Shown piece by piece: positions 26,983 through 34,928 of a stretch of DNA of 64,000 nucleotides. The stretch lies in NCBI GenBank assembly GCA_020849615.1, contig JADLFW010000036.1, positions 1-64,000 of the forward strand, given 5' to 3'. Position 1 is the first letter of the stretch; every line of letters starts with the position of its first letter. The position numbers and the translations under genes are program-made. This stretch comes from Phycisphaerales bacterium. Its GTDB lineage: Bacteria; Planctomycetota; Phycisphaerae; Phycisphaerales; UBA1924. The notes beneath the pieces are model-generated. The model made no database searches and was not told the origin of the DNA. It worked only from the letters and a program-made list of their open reading frames with translations.

Positions 26983-28305
26983 CTAGCGGGCCGGGTCGGC
27001 CGCGGCCTGCGGGGCGGGGGTTCCGGGAGATCCGGGTGTTCCGGGGGAGCCGGGGGAGCCGGGGGAGCCGGGGGCCGCGGGCGGCGGGGCCGGCAGGACC
27101 AGCGCGCCTTCGCGGAGCTTGAACGAGCCCCCGGCGGCGATGCGCTCACCCGCCGTCAGCCCGGAGGTAACGATCACGCGGCCTCCCAGGTCGGAGCCGA
27201 GCGAGACCATGCGCTGCTGGGCCCGCATCGCGCCCGGCGGATCCTTCTGCGGATCGCCGGGCCCGAGCGTGAACACATGGTCGCCGAACGCGGCCCGGCG
27301 GATGGCGGTGGAGGGGACGGTGACGTACGGGCGTGGCTCATCAACGGGCACTTCGACATCGACGAACATGCCCGGGCGGAGAAGGTAGCCCGGGTTGGGC
27401 ACGCTGGAGCGGACGCGGACGTTGCGGGTCGTGGGGTTGACGGTCGCGTCCATGGACACGACGGTGATGGGGACCGAATCGCTGCCGAGCATCTCGGACT
27501 TGGCCATGACGACGGTGCCGGCGGCGACGCGGGCCGCGTACTCCTGGGGCACGGCGAAATCGACGTAGATGTCGTCGGTGAGTTCGGTGATGCTGACGAT
27601 GGAGGTGCCCTCGGCGAGGAACTGGCCCGGGTGGACGGTGCGCATGCCGACGCGGCCGAGGAAGGGGGCGACGAGGGTCTTCTTGGAGATGATGGTCTGG
27701 ATCTGCTGGACCTGGGCCCGGCGCTGGTCGAGTTCGGCCCGGGCGCTCTGGAGGGAGGACTGCTCGCGCTGGAGGATGGCGGCGGCCTGCTCGACCTCGG
27801 CCTTGACACGGTCGAGTTCGGACTCGGTGACGACCGAGCCGGAGGTGGAGGCCTCCAGCGTGCGGCGGCGGTTGCTCTCGGCGAGGTCGAGGTTGGCCCG
27901 CGCGGCCCGGCCGTTGGCGTCGGCGATGTCGATGGAGGCGAGGGCGAGGCGTTCGGCGGCCTGGGCGCCGGCGAGGTCGGCCTGCTCGGTGGAGGTGTCG
28001 AAGCGGATGAGGACCTGTCCTGGCTGCACGGTGTCGCCGGAGTTGAAGCCGACCTCGGTGATGACGCCGACGATCTCGTTGGCGAGCGTCACGGAGCGTT
28101 TGGCGATGACGGTGCCGACGAGCCGGGCCGTGGGCTGCCAGCTGGTGGCTTCGGCCGTGGTGACATCCACGAACTCGGGGGGCTCCATGCCGCCCTTGCC
28201 CGCGGAGGCGGCGATCTGGCGGTACTTCCAGAACGCCAGCGAGGCGCCGACGAGCAGGATCGCGCCGATCAGAATGATGCCGGCGATGACAGGCTTGCGC
28301 TTCAA
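26983..28305 (-). CDS. RND periplasmic adaptor (membrane fusion protein) with collagen-like tail
   Basis: A 440-residue membrane-fusion protein. A TTG start at 28305 with AAGGGG five bases upstream gives LKRKPVIAGIILIGAILLVG, a signal anchor. Lipoyl halves (GVITEVGFNSGDTVQPGQVL and KKTLVAPFLGRVG), a helical hairpin of about 110 residues and a beta-barrel domain follow. The last 40 residues are a (Gly-Ser/Thr-Pro)n tail encoded by a 9-bp tandem repeat (27021-27074), unlike usual adaptors. It is the first gene of the pump operon, and its promoter overlaps the candidate MarR operator. Confidence 0.93.
   Translation of the reverse strand: MKRKPVIAGIILIGAILLVGASLAFWKYRQIAASAGKGGMEPPEFVDVTTAEATSWQPTARLVGTVIAKRSVTLANEIVGVITEVGFNSGDTVQPGQVLIRFDTSTEQADLAGAQAAERLALASIDIADANGRAARANLDLAESNRRRTLEASTSGSVVTESELDRVKAEVEQAAAILQREQSSLQSARAELDQRRAQVQQIQTIISKKTLVAPFLGRVGMRTVHPGQFLAEGTSIVSITELTDDIYVDFAVPQEYAARVAAGTVVMAKSEMLGSDSVPITVVSMDATVNPTTRNVRVRSSVPNPGYLLRPGMFVDVEVPVDEPRPYVTVPSTAIRRAAFGDHVFTLGPGDPQKDPPGAMRAQQRMVSLGSDLGGRVIVTSGLTAGERIAAGGSFKLREGALVLPAPPPAAPGSPGSPGSPGTPGSPGTPAPQAAADPAR
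27021..27074. repeat. 9-bp tandem repeat encoding Gly-X-Pro tail
   Basis: Six 9-bp units of type AGCCGGGGG (three exact copies at the end, three degenerate ones before). Read on the minus strand they encode Pro-Gly-Ser/Thr triplets, giving the collagen-like C terminus of the efflux adaptor. Confidence 0.85.
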
Positions 28306-28396
28306 ACGGTCCCCTTCTCCCCGAGGGCCGCCCGCGGCGGCGCGGGCCTCCGGCGTGATCGCCCGGGCCCGGAACGGGGAAACCCTACGTTCAATA

Positions 28397-28411
28397 GTTG
28401 AAGTAGTCAAC
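28397..28411. promoter_or_regulatory. candidate MarR operator
   Basis: GTTGA-AGTAG-TCAAC is a perfect inverted repeat of the kind MarR dimers bind. It lies between the divergent marR-like and adaptor genes. On the minus strand TTGACT at its edge could be the -35 box of the pump promoter, so binding would block transcription. Confidence 0.65.
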
Positions 28412-28432
28412 CAAATGCGATACGCTGGTGGA

Positions 28433-28897
28433 ATGGCTGCATGCAGGGTGCCGCGGCCCAGCAATCCGGAGGCCGCCGCCCGGGCGGAAGTCATCGAACT
28501 GCTCTTCGAGTACGTCGAGCGGCTGCGCGCCCACTTCGAGTCGGTGGCGCAGGCGCACGACCTGACGCCCGTGCAGGCCAAGGTCGTGCTGACGCTGGGC
28601 GATTCGGGCTCGATGGGGTGCGTCGCGGGCTCGCTGGGGTGCGACCCTTCCAACATCACGGGGGTGGTCGACCGCCTCGAGGAGCGCGGGCTGCTGGTCC
28701 GCGCGGAGGCGTCGCACGACCGCCGCATCAAGACCCTCAAGCCCACCGCGGCGGGCCGGCGCCTGCGCGAGGCGCTGGAGGTCGCGGTCTTCCGCGATGT
28801 GCCGGGGCTGAGCGTGCTGACCGGACATCAGGTCGCCGACCTGCGCCGATCGCTGGCGGCGCTGTGCGGGCACAGCGCCGCGGCGCCGACCGTCTGA
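28433..28897 (+). CDS. MarR-family transcriptional regulator
   Basis: This 154-residue protein has the MarR winged helix: LTPVQAKVVLTLGDSGSMG, recognition helix region GCDPSNITGVVDRLEERGLL and wing EASHDRRIKTLKPT, followed by a dimerisation helix. It starts at the ATG with GGTGG just before it; another in-frame ATG at 28415 is possible. It is divergent from the RND operon and most likely its repressor, with the operator at 28397-28411. Confidence 0.92.
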   Translation: MAACRVPRPSNPEAAARAEVIELLFEYVERLRAHFESVAQAHDLTPVQAKVVLTLGDSGSMGCVAGSLGCDPSNITGVVDRLEERGLLVRAEASHDRRIKTLKPTAAGRRLREALEVAVFRDVPGLSVLTGHQVADLRRSLAALCGHSAAAPTV

Positions 28898-28999
28898 ACC
28901 CTTCAGCCTGCTTGTTCCTTCAGTTCCGGGTCAGATGCTTATGGAGGCCCGGCGCGGGCCGAGATAGCGTGGCGATCGTGCGCCACTGGAGAGACAGTC

Positions 29000-29626
29000 A
29001 TGAAAGCGTCGCTCGCGCTGACCGTCGTCTGCACGCTGACCGCGGTTTCTCACGCCGACATCGAGGGGCTGGCCCTGGGAACATCACCTCCGCCGGGGCA
29101 GCTGGGCATATGGACCATGCTGGCGGCGCCCTTTGACGGCAGGCTGTTTTCCGATGTCACATCGGTTCCCGGGCAGATCTTCACCACGATCACATTCAGT
29201 CAGCCGATGAGCTGCCGGCAGGTCGGGTTCGGCTGGGCGACCTGGAGCCACGGGTACACCGGCAACGTCTACTACACCAACAGCGCCACGACGATCACGC
29301 TCGGGGTGCTGGGCGAGCGCCTGCACCGTGGCGCGTTCTCCCTCTACGCCGAGCCCAATCCCTTCGGGGTGTTCACCATGATCGCCACGGGCTCGGACGG
29401 CGTGTCGGCGGTGACGTTCACCGAAGGGGTGGACGGATCCGGCGGCGCCAAGGGCTGGGCGTTCTACACCACAAGCGAGCCCTGGGGGATCGATTCAGTG
29501 ACGATCACGAGCGATGTGGATTTCGCGGTGGGCGAGTTCGCGACGGGGTACATCCCGGCGCCGGGCGGGCTGGCGCTGGCGGGGTTCATCGCCCTGCGGC
29601 CCGCGCGGCGCAGAATCGCTACTTAA
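29000..29626 (+). CDS. secreted protein with PEP-CTERM-like C-terminal tail
   Basis: A 208-residue exported protein: signal peptide MKASLALTVVCTLTAVSHA, a beta-rich body with no domain I recognise (FTTITFSQPMSCRQVGFGW is reminiscent of secreted lectin-like folds), and a C terminus YIPAPGGLALAGFIAL followed by RPARRR. That tail (PAPG motif, hydrophobic helix, Arg cluster) is the exosortase-type sorting signal variant common in planctomycetes. GGAGAG precedes the ATG. Its last eight bases overlap the stop of the convergent lipoprotein gene. Confidence 0.8.
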   Translation: MKASLALTVVCTLTAVSHADIEGLALGTSPPPGQLGIWTMLAAPFDGRLFSDVTSVPGQIFTTITFSQPMSCRQVGFGWATWSHGYTGNVYYTNSATTITLGVLGERLHRGAFSLYAEPNPFGVFTMIATGSDGVSAVTFTEGVDGSGGAKGWAFYTTSEPWGIDSVTITSDVDFAVGEFATGYIPAPGGLALAGFIALRPARRRIAT

Positions 29627-30236
29627 TGAACCCCTGGCGCTTCAGTTCTTCGACCGAGCCTCGGCAGACCTGCTCGACCAGGTCGCGGATGTCGGCCGGG
29701 TTGGTGACCTGCCCGGCGCCGGCCCAGATGAGCTTCTTTTCCTTCGCCCCGTACACGCTGCACTCCACGTTGATGACGGTGTCGATGTTGGTGTAGCCGC
29801 CCTGGTAGGTGTAACCGGAGGGCGCGAAGCCGGCCGAGCCGCCGGAGAGGAACGGGTCTTGCGAAGAGCCGTACGTCGGCGGAATGTAAGTGGTCTTGCG
29901 ATCGGTCGAGATGAGGCGGATGACGGCGACCCCGTCGAACTGCTCACGCTCGACGACGGCGATGATCTTCTCGCGGTCCTTGATGTCGTCGTCGGAGAGC
30001 AGGGTGTAGGACGCGACGGCCCGGCCCGACTTGATGGAGGCGACAAACTCATCCTCGCCGGCCCGTCGTTCGGCCGGGCTGGCGTTGGCGACCACCGCCA
30101 TGGTGTGGGTGAGCGGGGCGGCGGGCGGCTGGGGCGCCTTCCAGACCGTATTGATGTGCGTCGAGGATTGGCAGCCCGCGAGCAGGGTCGCGGCGGTGCC
30201 GATCAGCGTGAAGAGAAGGCTGTTGCGGCGAGTCAT
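29619..30236 (-). CDS. putative lipoprotein, DUF4136-like
   Basis: A 205-residue lipoprotein: MTRRNSLLFTLIGTAATLLAGC with the lipobox cysteine at residue 21. The body (MAVVANASPAERRAGEDEF then FDGVAVIRLIS) resembles small envelope lipoproteins of the DUF4136 type. AAGGAG six bases before the ATG sets the start. Function unknown. Confidence 0.8.
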   Translation of the reverse strand: MTRRNSLLFTLIGTAATLLAGCQSSTHINTVWKAPQPPAAPLTHTMAVVANASPAERRAGEDEFVASIKSGRAVASYTLLSDDDIKDREKIIAVVEREQFDGVAVIRLISTDRKTTYIPPTYGSSQDPFLSGGSAGFAPSGYTYQGGYTNIDTVINVECSVYGAKEKKLIWAGAGQVTNPADIRDLVEQVCRGSVEELKRQGFIK

Positions 30237-30533
30237 GTGGGGCTCCTTGGTGGCCGGCCGGGCCGTCAAAGGATGCTACCTCGCCCGCGGGCGCCGCTCG
30301 CCCGCGGGATCGGCGGAAAGCCACCCTGATATCGGACTCCGGGGTGGAGCTCGCCCTCAAAGTGACCGCTGGCATCGCGGCGCCCGGGGCGACAGGCCCG
30401 CAGAATTGCGTTGTTCGGCGCCGCGTGTGGCAGTAAGTTTGAGCGAAACGGACCTGCCCGCGCCGGGGTGTGCGGCTGGCCCGGCCGGATCGATCGAGCC
30501 GTGTTCGGGGCACGAGCCGGGAGAGGAGGCCCT

Positions 30534-31397
30534 GTGCGCGGACTTCAAGCATTGATGAGCGGCGCGGCCGGCATCCTGGCGCTGGCGGCGGGAGCGCCGC
30601 TGCGGGCCGATGTCGTTGTGCTGGGCCCGGCGAAGGACAACACGATCTGGGAGGATGCGACCGGCATGACCGCGAACGGAGCCGGTCAGCACCTGTTCTG
30701 CGGCCGCAGCGGGATCCGGGGCGGGCCGCCGAGGATCCGCCGGGCCCTCATCCAGTTCGATGTCGCGGGCGCGATCCCGGCGGGTTCGACGATCACGGCT
30801 GTTACCGTCACGATGAACATGTCGAAGTCGATCGCCTTCGCGCAGACCTGCACGCTGACCCGCATCAACCGCGACTGGGGTGAGGGCGCCTCCGATGCCC
30901 TCGCCGAAGAAGGAGACGGCGCCCAGGCGGTCCCCCCCGACGCGACGTGGCTGCACACGATGTACGACACGGCGTTCTGGCCCGGGCCCGGCGGGGATTT
31001 CGCGGCTGCGCCCAGCGCATCGGTGCCGGTGAACGGCGTGGCGTTCTACACCTGGGGCCCGGCCGACGGGCTGACGGCGGATGTGCAGGCGTGGCTTGAT
31101 GATCCCGCGAGCAACCACGGATGGGTGCTGCGGGGCAACGAGTTGGGGCTTTCGACCTCGACGCGGTGGGACAGCCGCGAGCACCCGGAGCCGGAGCGGC
31201 GTCCGACGCTTCGCATCGAGTACTCCGCGCCGTGCGAGGTGGACTACACCGCGGACGGGCTGATCGATTTCTCCGACTATCTCGAGTTCCTGGTTGCGTA
31301 CGACGGGTCGAGCCCGACCGCCGACCTGGATAAGGATGGCGATGTTGACCTCACGGACTATGTAAGGTTTCTCGACCTGTACGAACGCGGCTGCTGA
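30534..31397 (+). CDS. secreted DNRLRE-like protein with dockerin-like repeats
   Basis: GTG start with GGAGG four bases upstream. The 287-residue protein has a signal peptide (LMSGAAGILALAAGAPLRA), then a DNRLRE-type beta domain (RRALIQFDVAGAIPAGSTITAVTVTM; GPADGLTADVQAWLD; HPEPERRPTLRIEY). It ends in two EF-hand/dockerin-like units, DYTADGLIDFSDYLEFL and DLDKDGDVDLTDYVRFL, closing with Cys. Such repeats occur in planctomycete extracellular proteins. The partial gene at 63825 ends in near-identical units. Confidence 0.85.
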   Translation: MRGLQALMSGAAGILALAAGAPLRADVVVLGPAKDNTIWEDATGMTANGAGQHLFCGRSGIRGGPPRIRRALIQFDVAGAIPAGSTITAVTVTMNMSKSIAFAQTCTLTRINRDWGEGASDALAEEGDGAQAVPPDATWLHTMYDTAFWPGPGGDFAAAPSASVPVNGVAFYTWGPADGLTADVQAWLDDPASNHGWVLRGNELGLSTSTRWDSREHPEPERRPTLRIEYSAPCEVDYTADGLIDFSDYLEFLVAYDGSSPTADLDKDGDVDLTDYVRFLDLYERGC

Positions 31398-31619
31398 TCG
31401 CCTGAAGCACGCCGTCCGGCCCGAGGGATCGGGCGTGGAGCGGGCGCAGGAAGAGCGCTGCGCTCCGCTCACGCCCTTGGGGAGGGAGCCCGCGGCGGCC
31501 CGGCCCGGAATCCGGGGTTCTCGGACAGCGCCCCCCACCGTGATGGCCGTCAACGGCGCGGGCCTGTGCGCTCCAAAGTTGCGGTTTCGGACATCTACAT
31601 CCTCCGGTACCATACAAAC

Positions 31620-32228
31620 ATGAGTTCGCAGTTCCGCGGGAATGGGGGCACCATTACATCGCTCTTGCGCGAAGCGCGGTCGGGGGATGCGCGGGCCCGG
31701 GAGGCGGTATTTGCGGAGGCGTACGACCACCTGCGCCGGATCGCCGCCGCCCACCTGCGCTCGACCGGCCGCGAGCGCGTTCTACAGGCAACCGCTCTTG
31801 TCAACGAGGCTTACGCGCGCCTCAGCGACAGCGAAACGCTCGACGCCCGCGACCGCCGCGAGCTGTTCCGCGCCTTCAGCCGCGCGATCCACCACGAGCT
31901 GGTCGACCACATCCGGGCCGAGAACGCCCAGAAACGGGGAGGCGGCCGGGGCCGGGAATCGCTCACCGACATTCCCATCGACGGCGCCACGTTGACCGTC
32001 GACCTGATCGAGCTCCGGGCCGCGCTCGAGGAGCTGGAGCGGCACGACCCCGACGGCGCGGAAGTGGTCCGCCTCCGGTTCTTTGCCGGCAAGAGCCTGC
32101 GACAGACCGCGGAGATCCTGGGATGCACGCTCGCCGCCGTGCGCGGCCACTGGGCCTACGCGCAGGCATGGCTGGTTGACCGGCTGGGGGCCTCCATCAC
32201 GGACGGCGGCCCGGGGGCTGACCACTGA
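31620..32228 (+). CDS. ECF-type RNA polymerase sigma factor
   Basis: This 202-residue protein has sigma region 2 (AYDHLRRIAAAHLRS, ATALVNEAYARL) and region 4 (LRFFAGKSLRQTAEILGCTLAAVRGHWAYAQAWL). It belongs to the planctomycete-rich ECF group often paired with Ser/Thr kinases (TIGR02999-like). The ATG at 31620 has no clear Shine-Dalgarno. The kinase gene begins 70 bp downstream. No anti-sigma factor is seen, so the kinase may itself control it, as proposed for other such pairs. Confidence 0.93.
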   Translation: MSSQFRGNGGTITSLLREARSGDARAREAVFAEAYDHLRRIAAAHLRSTGRERVLQATALVNEAYARLSDSETLDARDRRELFRAFSRAIHHELVDHIRAENAQKRGGGRGRESLTDIPIDGATLTVDLIELRAALEELERHDPDGAEVVRLRFFAGKSLRQTAEILGCTLAAVRGHWAYAQAWLVDRLGASITDGGPGADH

Positions 32229-32298
32229 GCCGCGCGGGCCGAATCCGCGCACGGGCGGGCCCGGGTTACGGCCTTGCAGCGGGGCTGGGCCCGCGCTG

Positions 32299-34458
32299 AT
32301 GAGCACTACCTGGAATGAAAAGCAGGTCTTCCTGGAGGCGATCCGGCTCCCGCCGACGGAGCGGATGGAGTTTCTCCGCCGGGCCTGCCCGGATGAGGGG
32401 AAGCTCGCCCGGATCCAGACCCTGCTCCGGCACCACGCCGCGCTGGCCGAGGCAGGGTCGGTCGGGGAGCTCCTGCCGGGTTCGATCGGCGAGTACCGCA
32501 TCATCGGACGGATCGGCAGCGGCGGCATGGGGGTGGTGTACCTCGGGTGGGATGACCACCTCGAGCGGGCCGTGGCCGTCAAGGTCATCGCCGACCACCT
32601 GGCGGGGTCCGAGCTCGCGATCGGGAAGCTGCGCAACGAGGCCAAGGCTGTCGCCGCGCTCGATCACCCCGCGATCGTCCGCGTGTACCGCTACGGCGAG
32701 GAAGCCGGGCGCCAGTACATCGCGATGGAGTACATCGAAGGCCCGACCCTGGCCGAGCAGTGGCGGCAGGACCCGGCCGCCGGGCCCGACTCGCCGACGC
32801 GGTTCCGGTCGCACGCCAAGGCGGTCGCGAAACTGCTGGCGCAGGTCGCCGACGGGCTGGAGCACGCCCATCGCCGGGGTGTGATCCACCGCGATGTAAA
32901 GCCATCGAACATCCTGGTCGACCGGGAGGGCAAGGCCCACCTGACGGACTTCGGCATCGCCCGGATGATCGGGCCCGACTCCCCCACTTTCACCGGCGGG
33001 CTGGCCGGCTCGGTCCACTACATGAGCCCCGAGCAGGCCGCCGCCAACACGCAGCGGATCGACCACCGGAGCGACATCTTCTCGCTCGGTGTCGTGCTCT
33101 ACGAAGCCCTGACGGGCCGGCGTCCCTTCGACGGGCACGGCGTCGAGCAGGTGCTGTACGCCATCCGGGCCAAGTCGCCCCAGCGGGCCCGGAAGCTCAA
33201 TCCGGCGATCCCGGTCGATCTGGAGACGATCTGCCACAAGGCGCTCGAGAAGGACCCCGGGCAGCGGTACCAGACGGCCGCGCACATGAGCGCCGACCTG
33301 GAGTGCTTCCTCACCGGCCGGCCCATCCTGGCCCGGCCTCCGAGGTGGCATCGCCGGGCCCGGATGTGGACCCGGGCGCACGCAACGCTGCTGACCTGGG
33401 TGCTGGTGCTGGCGCTGCTGACGGGCCTGGCGTCCGCCGGCTCCTTCATCATCCACCAGGCCGGCGAGAAGTACGCGTGGGTGTCGATCAGCTCGTCATC
33501 GCCAGCGCGGGCCTACATCCGGGGAACGGATGAATCGCTGCACCCGGCCCGGCAGGCCCGTCCGCTGGGCCCGGCGCCGCTCACCCGGGTCAAGCTGCCG
33601 CCGGGGCAGGCGCGGCTGATCCTGGTGCGCGACAGCGATGGCGCGATGTGCGAGTTCAATCTCGTGCTGCGGCCCGGTCGTGGCGCTCGCATCGCGGTGT
33701 CAGCCGTGGACTCGAACCGGTACGCGTGCGCGCCGGGCGGCGAGCGCATCGGGGTCTACCGGGCCACGGCCGAGGTGACGCAGGACATGGTGATCATCGG
33801 CGGCGGGACGTACGACCTCGCGAAAGCCGGGCCCGTCGAGCCGGTGCTGAAGCCGCCGGTCGAGCTGGAGGCGTTCGCCATCGACCGCACCGAGGTGTCC
33901 AACCGGGAATACAAGGAGTTCATCGACGCGACGGGCTATCCGCCGCCGGTGGTGTGGCGCGTGCTGCCGCCGTTCGAGCGGATCGCCGACCTGCCCGTGA
34001 TCTGGCTCTCGCTCGAGGATGCGGAGGCGTACGCGCGGTGGCGCGGCAAGCGGCTGCCGACGCTGTTTGAGTGGCAGGCCGCCGCGCGGGGGGCCGAGGC
34101 CCGGCTGTACCCGCCGGGCCTGGACGGCCCGCCGACGCTGAAGGACAGCGCACCGCCGTACAAGCCCGAGCTCCAGGACATCGCCGACAGCTACCTGGCG
34201 CACGTGCGCCCGACGATGACGCCCGCGCCGTGGGATGACCCGCTTGGGCTGCTGCACACGTTCTCGGATGCGCGCGAGCTGACGGCGACGGTCACGGCGG
34301 ATGGCCAGCACGTGTATGTCGCCGGGCGGGGCTGGCCCGACCCCGCCGACCTGAGGACGCTGGCCCGGATCGAAACAGCATCCAGCACGCAGCGCGGCCC
34401 GACATCGGGATTCCGCTGCGCGCGATCTCTCACCCCACCACCGAAGGAGGCCCCATGA
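32299..34458 (+). CDS. membrane Ser/Thr protein kinase with extracytoplasmic FGE-like domain
   Basis: In this 719-residue protein a Pkn-type kinase spans residues 65-340: G-loop GRIGSGGMGVVY, catalytic K95, HRDVKPSN with D199, DFG at 217-219 and SVHYMSPEQ. A membrane helix lies at about 364-385. The outside part holds a PEGA-like beta region (about 395-490) and a formylglycine-generating-enzyme-like (SUMF1) domain at 497-709 with DRTEVSNREYKEFI, RLPTLFEWQAAARG and terminal GFRCAR. The FGE core is shortened and lacks the usual RGGSW block and active-site cysteine pair, so it is probably a binding module. The stop overlaps the next start (ATGA). Confidence 0.93.
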   Translation: MSTTWNEKQVFLEAIRLPPTERMEFLRRACPDEGKLARIQTLLRHHAALAEAGSVGELLPGSIGEYRIIGRIGSGGMGVVYLGWDDHLERAVAVKVIADHLAGSELAIGKLRNEAKAVAALDHPAIVRVYRYGEEAGRQYIAMEYIEGPTLAEQWRQDPAAGPDSPTRFRSHAKAVAKLLAQVADGLEHAHRRGVIHRDVKPSNILVDREGKAHLTDFGIARMIGPDSPTFTGGLAGSVHYMSPEQAAANTQRIDHRSDIFSLGVVLYEALTGRRPFDGHGVEQVLYAIRAKSPQRARKLNPAIPVDLETICHKALEKDPGQRYQTAAHMSADLECFLTGRPILARPPRWHRRARMWTRAHATLLTWVLVLALLTGLASAGSFIIHQAGEKYAWVSISSSSPARAYIRGTDESLHPARQARPLGPAPLTRVKLPPGQARLILVRDSDGAMCEFNLVLRPGRGARIAVSAVDSNRYACAPGGERIGVYRATAEVTQDMVIIGGGTYDLAKAGPVEPVLKPPVELEAFAIDRTEVSNREYKEFIDATGYPPPVVWRVLPPFERIADLPVIWLSLEDAEAYARWRGKRLPTLFEWQAAARGAEARLYPPGLDGPPTLKDSAPPYKPELQDIADSYLAHVRPTMTPAPWDDPLGLLHTFSDARELTATVTADGQHVYVAGRGWPDPADLRTLARIETASSTQRGPTSGFRCARSLTPPPKEAP

Positions 34459-34925
34459 GCGCACCTGTTTCCAAGACGCGTTCCGACAATCCGCCGAGCG
34501 ATCCGATCGGCGAGTTCCGGCTCGCGACGGCCGTAGTCGTCGGCGCCTACCACGGCCCGCGCTTCAACCCGGGCGCGGGCCGGCTGCCGGCCGAGCTGGG
34601 CATGGCGGAGGCGGCGTGGGAAGTGCTGCGCAGCGCGCTCGAGCGGTGCCGGGCCGAGTGGAGTTTCACGGGCACCGCCGAGCAGGCCAAGATGCAGGTG
34701 CCCGTTGAGATCAACAACCGCCTGGGGAACGGCTACAGCTTCATGACCAGCCCGTCGAGCTACCGGGCGATCCTCGATCCGATCACCGATGAAGTGATCG
34801 GCCACGACTACGGCGGGTGGATGTACAAGGACAACTCGCCCGTGCAGGCGACCAGGCCCGACGGCAGCGGCGTGTACGCCACGGTGTTCCTCTGTACGCA
34901 CCGCGTGCCGGGCGGGCCGAGGTGA
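34455..34925 (+). CDS. unknown small protein coupled to the kinase
   Basis: The ATG overlaps the kinase TGA and has GGAGG four bases before it. The 156-residue protein has no signal peptide and no domain I recognise; it contains AMAEAAWEVLRSALERC-like helix, then a beta-rich half with GHDYGGWMYKDNSPVQ. It sits directly before a tyrosinase-like gene, the place held in Streptomyces by the caddie MelC1, but it shows no evident likeness to that protein. A chaperone or partner role is a guess. Confidence 0.75.
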   Translation: MSAPVSKTRSDNPPSDPIGEFRLATAVVVGAYHGPRFNPGAGRLPAELGMAEAAWEVLRSALERCRAEWSFTGTAEQAKMQVPVEINNRLGNGYSFMTSPSSYRAILDPITDEVIGHDYGGWMYKDNSPVQATRPDGSGVYATVFLCTHRVPGGPR

Positions 34926-34928
34926 GCC

